Numbered from the stretch's first letter, positions 1 to 6,401 are shown. The stretch: 6,445 nt of DNA from an uncultured Acholeplasmataceae bacterium (GCA_937983315.1 CALKAH010000222.1:1-6445), one strand, 5' to 3'. Numbers and translations: made by a program. Notes: generated by a model from the letters alone, not told the origin.

Positions 1-150
1 CTTCAAGCACTTGCAGCAGGTAACTATGACTATAACGTCATCATGGCATCTTCTGCATTCTATGGCGTCATTGGTTTATTTACCGTATTAATCGTTGACC
101 TATCTTATGGCATCATCGATCCACAGATCAGAATGGGGGCGAAAAAATGA
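1..150 (+). CDS. oppB: OppB, oligopeptide ABC transporter permease (C-terminal fragment)
   Basis: Frame 1 is open from the first base to a TGA at 148-150 and encodes 49 residues, so the 5' part of the gene lies outside the window. The visible peptide holds a hydrophobic stretch (about residues 20-38, around FYGVIGLFTVLIVDL) followed by a short polar tail ending DPQIRMGAKK. This is the typical ending of OppB/DppB-type permeases: a last membrane helix with NxxxD, then the Y-x-x-x-DPR/QIR motif. OppB would pair with OppC to form the peptide channel in the cytoplasmic membrane. The assignment rests on this tail and on the oppC-oppD-oppF genes that follow. The stop codon overlaps the oppC start (ATGA), so the two are translationally coupled. 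Whether this OppB is also enlarged cannot be seen. Confidence 0.88.
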   Translation, partial: LQALAAGNYDYNVIMASSAFYGVIGLFTVLIVDLSYGIIDPQIRMGAKK

Positions 151-2048
151 GCGATAAAGTCTATTCCAAGGACATGTTTGAACTTGTCCAAGAAAATGAG
201 CGTTTGTTGGATAAACCCTTAAAGACCAAACAACTCAGTTACTTCCAAGACGCGATGCTCCGCTTCACAAAGAACAAATATAACGTGATTGCGACAGTCA
301 TTCTGTCTATTTTCATCCTGCTTTCTATCTTTGTTCCCATTATTACACCAAAAAACTTATATACGACAACCAATTCTGGTTTGACGACATTACCTCCACG
401 TATTCCACTCCTTGAAAAAATTGGTCTCTTTGATGGTACAAAAGAATTTAGAGATCAACCGATCGATTATGATACCATCGATGAAGAAACCGGTCTTGGC
501 TACCCAACGACAGGTTTCCAAGTCGAATATATCCTCATGGATACCCTAGAAAATCATGATATCATTGGTTCTGATCGTAGTGCACAATATCGCGGTGGTA
601 CAAATGAACTTTATGTCAACTTTGATCGTCTCGCATACTCGATTGCATCACGTGCATCACAGCTCTTGCAGACTGGCAATCAAATCGAAATTGAAGTCCT
701 CGATGTTGTGGGTGGTGGAACGGTTAAAGTTTATCTATCACCTGTTGGTGCTGGAACAACATTAACCTCATGGGATGATCTCGTTTTACTCGGTGAAATC
801 ACCGAAGAAGGCGTGTACACTTATGATCCAATGACCAGTGTTGCCAACAACACCTCTCATTTCATTGTTGTGAAGTATGAACTCGATGAACCATCTGCAA
901 ACGGTAGTGAATATGTTTCACTCAATTCAATCAGCATCCTCAAGGGTGATGATGTTGACCCTGTTGTCTTTGAAGGTTTCGATTTATCACAATTTAATTT
1001 ATTCACGATCATCACTGCAGAAGAAAATGGTCGTTTCTTGCGTAAAGATGCACGTATGACGGTTGCAACATTCCGTTATAATGTCTATGCTGCATTATTC
1101 TCCGATAAACCAAGAACAATTGGTGAAGTTGAATATCTGCGCATCTTATCTGAAAATGATGGTATGGAAGCTTCCATCATCCCCGATGAAGTTAATCCTA
1201 ATGCTTGGACATTTGGTGAAGGATTCCCACTGACTGAAGTGACAGGTATTACCCAAATTACGATTGCTGGTAAAGTTTATCGTAACTATAACGTGATGAT
1301 GAACGGAGCTTATCAACTCGGTTTTGAAACAACACCTTATTTCTTATTTGGTACTGACGTATTCGGTAAAGACTTATTTACACTCATTTGGTTGGGCCTT
1401 CGTACATCCTTGCTCCTTGGTTTCATGGCAGCGATGGTGAATATCGTTGTCGGTATCATCTGGGGTGCAACCAGTGCTTATTACGGTGGTCAAGTCGATA
1501 TCTTGATGGAACGTTTCACCGATATTTGGGGTAGTTTCCCGCAAATCACGATGATCGGGATTATTACAGTTCTCATTGGACCAGGTTTCACCGCCCTCTT
1601 CATCTTCATGATTTATGATGGTTGGATAGGGGCTGCGAAGATTACGCGTTCACAATTCTATCGTTATAAAGGTCGTGAATACGTGCTTGCAGCGCGGACA
1701 CTTGGTGCATCAGACCCACGTATTATTTTCAAACACATTTTACCGAATGCGCTTGGAACAATTATCACGCGTGTGATTCTCTCCATCCCATCGGTTATCT
1801 TCCTCGAAGTTAACCTTTCATTCTTAGGATTTGGTATCGGTAACGGTCAAGTCTTAAAGATTGGTCCAATCACATTAACAGGTACATCCATCGGTGTTAT
1901 CTTAAACGATGGTCAACAACAGATTTTCGCAGGTAACCTATGGCTAGTCATCGCACCTACGATCATCGTATCGATTTTAATGATTACCTTCAATATGTTT
2001 GGTAATGCGCTTCGCGATGCACTGAATCCACAGTTGAGAGGTAGTTAG
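147..2048 (+). CDS. oppC: OppC, oligopeptide ABC transporter permease with a very large extracytoplasmic insert
   Basis: This is the second channel subunit of an oligopeptide importer, located in the cytoplasmic membrane. The 633 residues are about twice the usual OppC length of roughly 300. Order: a cytoplasmic N-terminus (1-46), the OppC_N-type first helix (about 47-66), a long polar region (about 70-396), then the permease core. The core opens with the family motif FGTDVFGKDLF (401-411), has membrane helices at about 418-440, 465-490, 540-560 and 597-617, and carries the ATPase-contacting EAA loop at about 511-536 (EYVLAARTLGAS...ILPNAL). It ends in the usual LRDALNPQLR. The start is the ATG overlapping the oppB stop; a G-rich run at 135-139 may act as a weak ribosome site, and coupling probably does most of the work. 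The stop is TAG, 2 nt before oppD. No cysteine occurs in the protein. The permease role is firm; the substrate (peptides) follows from the oppD/oppF neighbours. Confidence 0.93.
   Translation: MSDKVYSKDMFELVQENERLLDKPLKTKQLSYFQDAMLRFTKNKYNVIATVILSIFILLSIFVPIITPKNLYTTTNSGLTTLPPRIPLLEKIGLFDGTKEFRDQPIDYDTIDEETGLGYPTTGFQVEYILMDTLENHDIIGSDRSAQYRGGTNELYVNFDRLAYSIASRASQLLQTGNQIEIEVLDVVGGGTVKVYLSPVGAGTTLTSWDDLVLLGEITEEGVYTYDPMTSVANNTSHFIVVKYELDEPSANGSEYVSLNSISILKGDDVDPVVFEGFDLSQFNLFTIITAEENGRFLRKDARMTVATFRYNVYAALFSDKPRTIGEVEYLRILSENDGMEASIIPDEVNPNAWTFGEGFPLTEVTGITQITIAGKVYRNYNVMMNGAYQLGFETTPYFLFGTDVFGKDLFTLIWLGLRTSLLLGFMAAMVNIVVGIIWGATSAYYGGQVDILMERFTDIWGSFPQITMIGIITVLIGPGFTALFIFMIYDGWIGAAKITRSQFYRYKGREYVLAARTLGASDPRIIFKHILPNALGTIITRVILSIPSVIFLEVNLSFLGFGIGNGQVLKIGPITLTGTSIGVILNDGQQQIFAGNLWLVIAPTIIVSILMITFNMFGNALRDALNPQLRGS
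354..1334 (+). other. Extra extracytoplasmic region inside OppC (residues about 70-396)
   Basis: Roughly 330 residues separate the first membrane helix from the FGTD motif, where ordinary OppC proteins have only a few tens. The segment has no convincing membrane helix. By the usual OppC topology it lies outside the membrane; that location is inferred. Residues about 155-268 alternate short beta-like stretches (IEIEVLDV, TVKVYLSPV, FIVVKYEL, YVSLNSISI) with polar loops, in a manner resembling a jelly-roll or carbohydrate-binding-like sandwich. This is an impression of pattern, not a domain match. The remainder (about 275-396) is mixed and rejoins the core through a YQLGFETTPYF linker. Boundaries are approximate. 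Confidence 0.7.
2037..2042 (+). promoter_or_regulatory. Ribosome binding site for oppD
   Basis: AGAGGT lies 8 nt before the oppD ATG at 2051, within the last codons of oppC. It supports this start, and no other in-frame Met precedes the Walker A motif. Confidence 0.65.
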
Positions 2049-2050
2049 TC

Positions 2051-3619
2051 ATGAGAAAAGAAAAAGTACTAGAAGTTAAAAATTTAACCATCTCTTTCCG
2101 TACACCCAACGGTTTAGTTCGTGCTGTACGTGATGTTGATTTCGATCTCTACAAAGGTGAAACACTCGCCATCGTTGGTGAATCTGGTTCAGGTAAATCC
2201 GTCACGACACGTGCGATTATGGGTATTTTGGCGAGAAATGCCATCATCGATGATGGTGAAATCTTATATCGTAATCAAGATTTGACAAAACTTTCAGAAG
2301 AAAACTTCCACTTGATTCGTGGTAATAAGATTGGAATGATCTTCCAGGACCCACTTTCATCACTCAATCCGATCATGAAGATTGGTAAACAAATCACCGA
2401 AGCCATGCTTGTCAACGGAGACCGCATTAAAAACCGTTTCCATGATTTGTATCATACCGAATATCATGATTATTTGAACATGGAAACACGCATTCGCCTT
2501 GCAAAAGAAGATACCAAGCATAAGATTTTTGAAATCAATAATAATAACGAATTATCACGCGAGCAAAAACGCGAAAAGATTCTTGCGGTAAAAACGAAGA
2601 ACAATAATTTAATTACGGAGTTCAAAAGTCATTTACCCGAATTAAAGAAGAAATACTTAGAAAAGAAAGCACAAGCTAAGGCGCAGATTAAAACCGAAAA
2701 AGATCAAATTCTAGCTGAAAAAGCGGAAGCATTTGAAGCGATAAAAAGAGAACTTTTATCCAAAAAAGCTTTATTAGCACAAGTTGATAAAAATGATCCT
2801 GCTTATCTCGGTATTAAGGGTGAGTATGATGAAATCAAAGAGCGTCTAAACAATAACTCTGAAGCATTCCGTCGTCGCTTTCATGTCACCAAGAAAGAAG
2901 CTTTTGAAAAAGCGATTAGCATCATGCGTGAAGTCGGTATTCCTGAACCTGAAAAGCGTTTCAATCAGTACCCCTTCCAATTCTCTGGTGGTATGAGACA
3001 GCGTATCGTTATCGCGATTGCACTCACTGCAAATCCTGAACTTTTGATTTGTGATGAACCAACAACTGCGCTTGACGTGACCATTCAAGGTCAAATCTTG
3101 AATCTGATTAAAGATATCAAAAAAGAACGTGATCTTTCGGTCATCTTTATTACCCATGACTTAGGTGTCGTTGCGAATATGGCGGATCGCGTTGCCGTGA
3201 TGTATGCAGGTAAGATTGTTGAATACGGTACATTGCATGACATTTTCTATGAACCTAAACATCCATACACATGGGCACTGCTATCCTCTGTTCCTGATTT
3301 GGATACAAAAGACAAGCTATTATCGATTCCTGGTACACCTCCAGATATGTTATTCCCACCTAAAGGTGATGCTTTTGCCGATCGTAATCAGTATGCCCTA
3401 AAGATCGATTTTGAAGAACAGCCACCGTTCTTTAAGGTCACGGATACCCATTATGCAGCAACATGGTTGCTCCATCCAGATGCGCCAAAAATTGAGATGC
3501 CACCCATTCTACAAGAACGTGTTAAACGTTACCAAAAAGAAGTGGGCCTAGGTCAAATTGAAAGCCGTCTCCAAAATGTGGGTCCTAAAAAAGATAAAAA
3601 TGTAGGTGAAAACAAGTGA
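2051..3619 (+). CDS. oppD: OppD, oligopeptide ABC transporter ATPase with a charged helical insert
   Basis: One of the two ATPases that power peptide uptake, bound to the cytoplasmic face of OppB/OppC. All ABC motifs are intact: Walker A GESGSGKS (43-50), Q-loop FQDP (Q99), signature FSGGMRQR (311-318), Walker B LLICDEP with catalytic E336, D-loop ALD (340-342) and H-loop H369. The C-terminal oligopeptide-transporter domain (about 400-490) contains the HPYTWALLSSVP and SIPGTPP motifs and ends with a THYAATWLLHPDAP segment, as in AmiE/OppD of Lactobacillales. At 522 residues it is about 165 longer than AmiE (around 355). The excess is a Lys/Glu/Asn-rich segment at about 124-277, between Q-loop and signature. 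The four cysteines that bind an Fe-S cluster in other OppD/DppD proteins are absent. It lies 2 nt after oppC, and its TGA overlaps the oppF GTG. The assignment is firm; the role of the insert is unknown. Confidence 0.95.
   Translation: MRKEKVLEVKNLTISFRTPNGLVRAVRDVDFDLYKGETLAIVGESGSGKSVTTRAIMGILARNAIIDDGEILYRNQDLTKLSEENFHLIRGNKIGMIFQDPLSSLNPIMKIGKQITEAMLVNGDRIKNRFHDLYHTEYHDYLNMETRIRLAKEDTKHKIFEINNNNELSREQKREKILAVKTKNNNLITEFKSHLPELKKKYLEKKAQAKAQIKTEKDQILAEKAEAFEAIKRELLSKKALLAQVDKNDPAYLGIKGEYDEIKERLNNNSEAFRRRFHVTKKEAFEKAISIMREVGIPEPEKRFNQYPFQFSGGMRQRIVIAIALTANPELLICDEPTTALDVTIQGQILNLIKDIKKERDLSVIFITHDLGVVANMADRVAVMYAGKIVEYGTLHDIFYEPKHPYTWALLSSVPDLDTKDKLLSIPGTPPDMLFPPKGDAFADRNQYALKIDFEEQPPFFKVTDTHYAATWLLHPDAPKIEMPPILQERVKRYQKEVGLGQIESRLQNVGPKKDKNVGENK
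2420..2881 (+). other. Charged, probably coiled-coil insert inside the OppD ATPase (residues about 124-277)
   Basis: AmiE-type proteins pass directly from ITEVIV... to the helix preceding the VGIP...RFNxYPFQ-SGG stretch. Here about 150 residues intervene between ITEAMLVNGD and HVTKKEAFEKA. The segment is dominated by Lys, Glu, Asn and Ala, has no Trp, Cys or Pro-rich part, and its centre (about 195-245) has the long uninterrupted charged-helix look of a coiled coil. It sits in the ABC helical subdomain, after the Q-loop. Boundaries come from comparison with AmiE recalled from memory. Confidence 0.72.
3604..3609 (+). promoter_or_regulatory. Ribosome binding site for oppF
   Basis: AGGTGA lies 6 nt before a GTG at 3616 and decides this non-ATG start. 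The next in-frame ATG is codon 266, far downstream of Walker A, so GTG is the only plausible start here. Confidence 0.65.
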
Positions 3620-5091
3620 ACACACAAAGAGAAGAAATCCTAAAGGTTGTTGGCCTCAAGCAGTACTTTAAGTCTGGTTCAGGTAAAAACAAACTGGTCA
3701 ATAAAGCCGTTGATGATATCTCCTTTAATATCTATAAAGGTGAGGTGTTTTCACTGGTTGGAGAATCTGGATGTGGCAAAACCACAACAGGTCGTACCAT
3801 CATTAAACTCTATCAATCCACAGGTGGCGAAGTTCATTTCCATGGCACACGTATCATCAGTGATGTCAAAGCAGCTAAAGAACGTTGGAAGAATTTTTTA
3901 TCCAAGGTTAAAGAGGGCAAACAAGCACTTATTGCAGAACTTAAACCCAAATTACAATCAGGTTCATTGACAAAAGAAGATTATCAAACAAGACTCAATG
4001 AATATGAAGCATCATTTGCTGAAGAACGTCAAGACATTCTTGATGCCTATCATTTAGCGAAACGTGACAGAAAATTTGAACGTTTTATTGATGATGAAGG
4101 ACGTGCAGCCAAGAAAAACTTAAAGAACTATCCTGAATACAAAGAAATCATCGATTTCTATATTCAAGATAATCAAGCAAACATCAATCGTTCAAAAGAA
4201 CTTGAAGAAAAATTAGCGGATGCGAAGATCAATGTTGATCGTGCGAATAGCAGTAAAGATCATGAACAAATTGCATATGAAAAAGCAAAATATGCTGAAA
4301 TTTCAAAAGAACTCAATAAAGTCAACCGTGAGCTTAAGCTCAATGGTGTTCGTCAAAAACAAGACCTTAAAAAGTTAGCGTATAGCTTAAAGCATAAGAA
4401 TCGCTTACTCATGCGTAAGATGCAAATGATTTTCCAGGACCCCATTGCATCGCTGAACCCCAGAATGACGGTTAAAGAAATCATTGCTGAAGGTTTAAGA
4501 ATCAATGGTGTTCGTAACGAAAAAGAAATTGACGATCGTGTTAAAGAAGCTCTTCGCATCGTAGGACTTGTTCCCGAACATGCGAGCCGTTATCCTCACG
4601 AATTCAGTGGTGGACAACGTCAACGTATCGGGATCGCGCGTGCGCTTGTTGTTGAACCCTCATTCATCATTGCAGATGAACCGATTTCAGCGCTTGACGT
4701 CTCTATCCGCGCACAAGTCATCAATCTACTCAATGATTTAAGAGAAACTAAAGGGATTACGATTATGTTTATTGCCCATGACCTTTCGGTTGTTAAATAC
4801 TTTAGCGATCGCTTAGCTGTCATGTATTATGGCCATATCGTTGAAATGGGAGACAAGGAAAAGATCTTTAATACACCGATGCATCCATACACACTCTCAC
4901 TCATGGATTCTATTCCACTTCCTGACCCTGAATATGAAAAGCGTCGCGGTAGAACCGTACGTTATAATCCATCAAAACATCACGATTACTCGGTTGAACA
5001 ACCGACACTCCGTGAAGTTGAACCCAATCACTTCGTGCTCTGTAACACCGAGGAGTTCGAACGTTATCAAGCGAAGTTGAACGACAAATGA
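3616..5091 (+). CDS. oppF: OppF, oligopeptide ABC transporter ATPase with a charged helical insert
   Basis: The partner ATPase of OppD in the peptide importer. Motifs: Walker A GESGCGKT (49-56), Q-loop FQDP (Q274), signature FSGGQRQR (330-337), Walker B IIADEP with catalytic E355, D-loop SALD (358-361) and H-loop H388. The C-terminus (HPYTLSLMDSIPLPDPEYE..., then HDYSVEQPTLREVEPNHFVLCN and a final FERYQ) resembles AmiF/OppF of Lactobacillales. Length is 491 residues against roughly 310 for AmiF. The excess lies at about 82-262, between the strand after Walker A and the Q-loop, and is Lys/Glu-rich and helical. Translation starts at GTG, overlapping the oppD stop (GTGA), with AGGTGA upstream. 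The TGA stop overlaps the next ATG (ATGA). Both active-site glutamates, in OppD and OppF, are kept, so neither site looks degenerate. The assignment is firm. Confidence 0.95.
   Translation: MNTQREEILKVVGLKQYFKSGSGKNKLVNKAVDDISFNIYKGEVFSLVGESGCGKTTTGRTIIKLYQSTGGEVHFHGTRIISDVKAAKERWKNFLSKVKEGKQALIAELKPKLQSGSLTKEDYQTRLNEYEASFAEERQDILDAYHLAKRDRKFERFIDDEGRAAKKNLKNYPEYKEIIDFYIQDNQANINRSKELEEKLADAKINVDRANSSKDHEQIAYEKAKYAEISKELNKVNRELKLNGVRQKQDLKKLAYSLKHKNRLLMRKMQMIFQDPIASLNPRMTVKEIIAEGLRINGVRNEKEIDDRVKEALRIVGLVPEHASRYPHEFSGGQRQRIGIARALVVEPSFIIADEPISALDVSIRAQVINLLNDLRETKGITIMFIAHDLSVVKYFSDRLAVMYYGHIVEMGDKEKIFNTPMHPYTLSLMDSIPLPDPEYEKRRGRTVRYNPSKHHDYSVEQPTLREVEPNHFVLCNTEEFERYQAKLNDK
3859..4401 (+). other. 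Charged, probably coiled-coil insert inside the OppF ATPase (residues about 82-262)
   Basis: In AmiF about 20 residues connect the GxI strand after Walker A to the MQMIFQDP Q-loop. Here about 180 do. The segment begins around SDVKAAKERWKNFLSKV and ends around YSLKHKNRLLMRK. It is rich in Lys, Glu, Ala and Asn; residues about 190-262 have long heptad-compatible charged helices (SKELEEKLADAK, YAEISKELNKVNRELKL). Its place, before the Q-loop, differs from that of the OppD insert, so the two are not simple copies of one ancestral insertion. Boundaries are approximate. Confidence 0.72.
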
Positions 5092-5450
5092 AATGGCTCC
5101 GTTTTGTCATCATCTTAGTTGTGATGTTAATTGCTGCATTTCTCTTGCATCTTTTGGTTTATCGCATGAATTTTAGTTATGAGAATGCATCGAATGTCCT
5201 CTTCGTTGTTGGCATCATTATGATTTTACCTTCGGTGGTCGCGATGACATCTGCATATCGTATTTTTCAAAGCATGCGCTATGTCGTTCGGGTAGCTGCA
5301 TCTCCCAGTTTTAGACGCGAATACCCTACATTCAAGGATTATCAAACCGAAAAGACACGCGAGATACAATCCACGATATTCATTGAATTCTTTGTGGCAT
5401 CACTTCTCTTAATCATTGCGTCCTTTATTCTTGCAAGGATGTGGTATTGA
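5088..5450 (+). CDS. Small three-helix membrane protein, possibly DUF3899-like
   Basis: A 120-residue protein of unknown function. Three hydrophobic segments are visible at about 5-25, 36-55 and 96-117. Between the second and third is a basic, polar loop (about 57-95, with RYVVRVAASPSFRREYP and FKDYQTEKTREIQ) that should face the cytoplasm. The arrangement, an N-terminal helix pair followed by an F-K-D-Y-type basic tail, reminds me of the DUF3899 family of small Firmicutes membrane proteins; this is a weak resemblance. The ATG overlaps the oppF stop (ATGA) and no strong ribosome site is visible, so expression should depend on translation of oppF. The TGA stop overlaps the next gene's ATG by one base. 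The operon position suggests a role connected with the peptide importer or simply co-expression. It is probably a real gene, because the overlaps are exact and the next gene continues the chain. Confidence 0.85.
   Translation: MKWLRFVIILVVMLIAAFLLHLLVYRMNFSYENASNVLFVVGIIMILPSVVAMTSAYRIFQSMRYVVRVAASPSFRREYPTFKDYQTEKTREIQSTIFIEFFVASLLLIIASFILARMWY
5435..5440 (+). promoter_or_regulatory. Ribosome binding site deciding the start of the 252-aa membrane protein
   Basis: AAGGAT ends at 5440, 9 nt before the ATG at 5450 and directly abutting an in-frame GTG at 5441. The spacing favours ATG 5450 over the GTG three codons earlier. Confidence 0.55.
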
Positions 5451-6208
5451 TGAGTGATGTTAAAAAGATCAACCAACGCTTTTTCTTCACCTTATTCATC
5501 TTTGTGATGCTTGTCGTTCTAGGTATTGCATCCATGGTTTTCGCCAATCTTTACATGGCAAATACAGATGTTCAGTATGTCATTTATTTTGCAGTGATGA
5601 TTGGACTCATTGTTGCAGCTGGACTCTTTCAAACGAAATTTACACGTTTAACCAATACCGCTTATCTGATTAAAATTAGACACCATGCAGCCAAACCATT
5701 GCCGATGAACCACACGAAAGCATGGGATGATATGCCATCATTTCTCAAAAGTCAAGGGTATATCAGATATGCGTTTGATGCACAACATGCTCTTTTCTAC
5801 CGGGTCACCAAGGATACGATTAAGAAGATATTTAACAAGCATATGCTTGAAGTCGTCGTCTTAGTTCAACCGAGCGTAAGTGAGTTCTATTTAAGTGCTG
5901 TCGATGAGGAAATCAGTCGAATTCAGCAAACACAGTTAAAAGATGGAAAACGCATGGAGCGTATGCTCATTACACAGTTTAAACCGATCCAAGATTTAAG
6001 TGATGAAACGAAGGATAAGATTAAAGAAATCTTTTTCCTCAAAACACGAGAAATATCACTGTTTCTACGTGCAAGAACAACCATCATCTCAACCATCAAT
6101 GTGGGACTCCATCAGCCATCCGATACAGCACTCATGCTTTATTCGGATACCTACAGCCCCAGCCTATACTACACACATCACATTGAACAAATTAAATCTA
6201 TGATCTAA
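5450..6208 (+). CDS. Membrane-anchored protein of unknown function with a cytoplasmic domain
   Basis: I do not recognise this 252-residue protein. It has two N-terminal membrane helices (about 11-34 and 42-60) joined by a short loop. After them comes a soluble domain of about 190 residues with many basic and polar residues, expected on the cytoplasmic side because the KFTRLTNTAYLIKIRHH stretch follows the second helix. The domain contains a conserved-looking WDDMPSFLKSQGY segment (92-104), beta-like stretches around LEVVVLVQPSVSEFYLSAV (133-151), a charged helix (about 152-172) and a C-terminal strand-rich part ending HHIEQIKSMI. No catalytic motif, metal-binding cluster or cysteine is visible. 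I chose ATG 5450, which overlaps the preceding stop as TGATG and has AAGGAT 9 nt upstream; a GTG at 5441 would add three residues. It is the last gene of the operon: the TAA stop is 3 nt before the terminator stem. Its function could be structural, regulatory or assembly-related for the transporter, but nothing in the sequence decides this. Confidence 0.87.
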   Translation: MSDVKKINQRFFFTLFIFVMLVVLGIASMVFANLYMANTDVQYVIYFAVMIGLIVAAGLFQTKFTRLTNTAYLIKIRHHAAKPLPMNHTKAWDDMPSFLKSQGYIRYAFDAQHALFYRVTKDTIKKIFNKHMLEVVVLVQPSVSEFYLSAVDEEISRIQQTQLKDGKRMERMLITQFKPIQDLSDETKDKIKEIFFLKTREISLFLRARTTIISTINVGLHQPSDTALMLYSDTYSPSLYYTHHIEQIKSMI

Positions 6209-6211
6209 TCA

Positions 6212-6246
6212 AAAAGGCCTACATCCACATCGGATACAGGCCTTTT
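6212..6246. terminator. Bidirectional intrinsic terminator between convergent genes
   Basis: AAAAGGCCT (6212-6220) pairs with AGGCCTTTT (6238-6246) in a perfect 9-bp stem. Inside the loop, ATCC (6223-6226) can pair with GGAT (6232-6235), extending the hairpin past a small symmetric internal loop. On the + strand the stem ends in TTTTGTTT; on the - strand it ends in TTTTT. It starts 3 nt after the stop of the operon's last gene and lies 14 nt beyond the stop of the convergent - strand gene, so it can end transcription from both sides. Confidence 0.88.
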
Positions 6247-6260
6247 GTTTGTGAAAATGA

Positions 6261-6401
6261 TTATTTGTTTTCGAGGGATAAGATCTTTTTTACACGGAAG
6301 AACACAATCACAGAAAAGATCAATGCAAGGAGTGAAGAGACCATGCGATATGTTCCACGTCCAAGTGAAATAAAGGACACATTGAGACCAAACAAGATGA
6401 G
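6261..6401 (-). CDS. C-terminal fragment of a convergent membrane protein
   Basis: Reading the - strand from 6401 to a TAA at 6263-6261 gives 46 sense codons without interruption; it is too short to stand out by length. The peptide is strongly hydrophobic: an LILFGLNVSFISLG stretch, a polar GRGTYRM turn, then a clear membrane helix (SSLLALIFSVIVFF), followed by a basic cytoplasmic-looking tail RVKKILSLENK. This is a normal ending for an integral membrane protein. The gene runs convergent to the opp operon and shares its terminator. Its 5' part is missing because genomic sequence stops at 6401, where adapter begins. The family cannot be told from 46 residues. Support comes from the open frame, the membrane-tail pattern and the two-sided terminator. 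Confidence 0.68.
   Translation of the reverse strand, partial: LILFGLNVSFISLGRGTYRMVSSLLALIFSVIVFFRVKKILSLENK

Noticed and set aside
147..2048. OppC as a fusion of two genes or a product of assembly error.
   Set aside because: One uninterrupted frame runs from helix 1 through the insert to the core, with even base composition and codon usage throughout. OppC_N and the permease core appear once each, in normal order.
2846..3157. A 103-codon open frame on the - strand within oppD.
   Set aside because: It lies wholly opposite the signature and Walker B coding region of oppD, has no ribosome site or recognisable product, and is explained by codon bias of the real gene. The same applies to the other short frames overlapping oppC, oppF and the last genes.
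3673..3687. The bases tctggttcaggtaaa, encoding SGSGK near the OppF N-terminus, are identical to those of the OppD Walker A motif (2183-2197), suggesting a second P-loop or a recombined copy.
   Set aside because: The true OppF Walker A follows at residues 49-56. The SGSGK lies in the variable loop between the first strands, where AmiF has a similar Gly/Ser/Lys-rich stretch. The match is 15 nt only and does not extend.
5441..5449. GTG at 5441 as the start of the last + strand gene.
   Set aside because: The AAGGAT ribosome site directly abuts this GTG, leaving no spacing, while ATG 5450 has 9 nt and the common TGATG overlap.
1..6401. CRISPR arrays, tRNA or rRNA genes, insertion sequences, phage genes or riboswitches.
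   Set aside because: No direct repeat arrays, cloverleaf-like segments, transposase motifs or long non-coding leaders were seen. Almost all bases up to 6208 are coding, and the only gap (6209-6260) is filled by the terminator.
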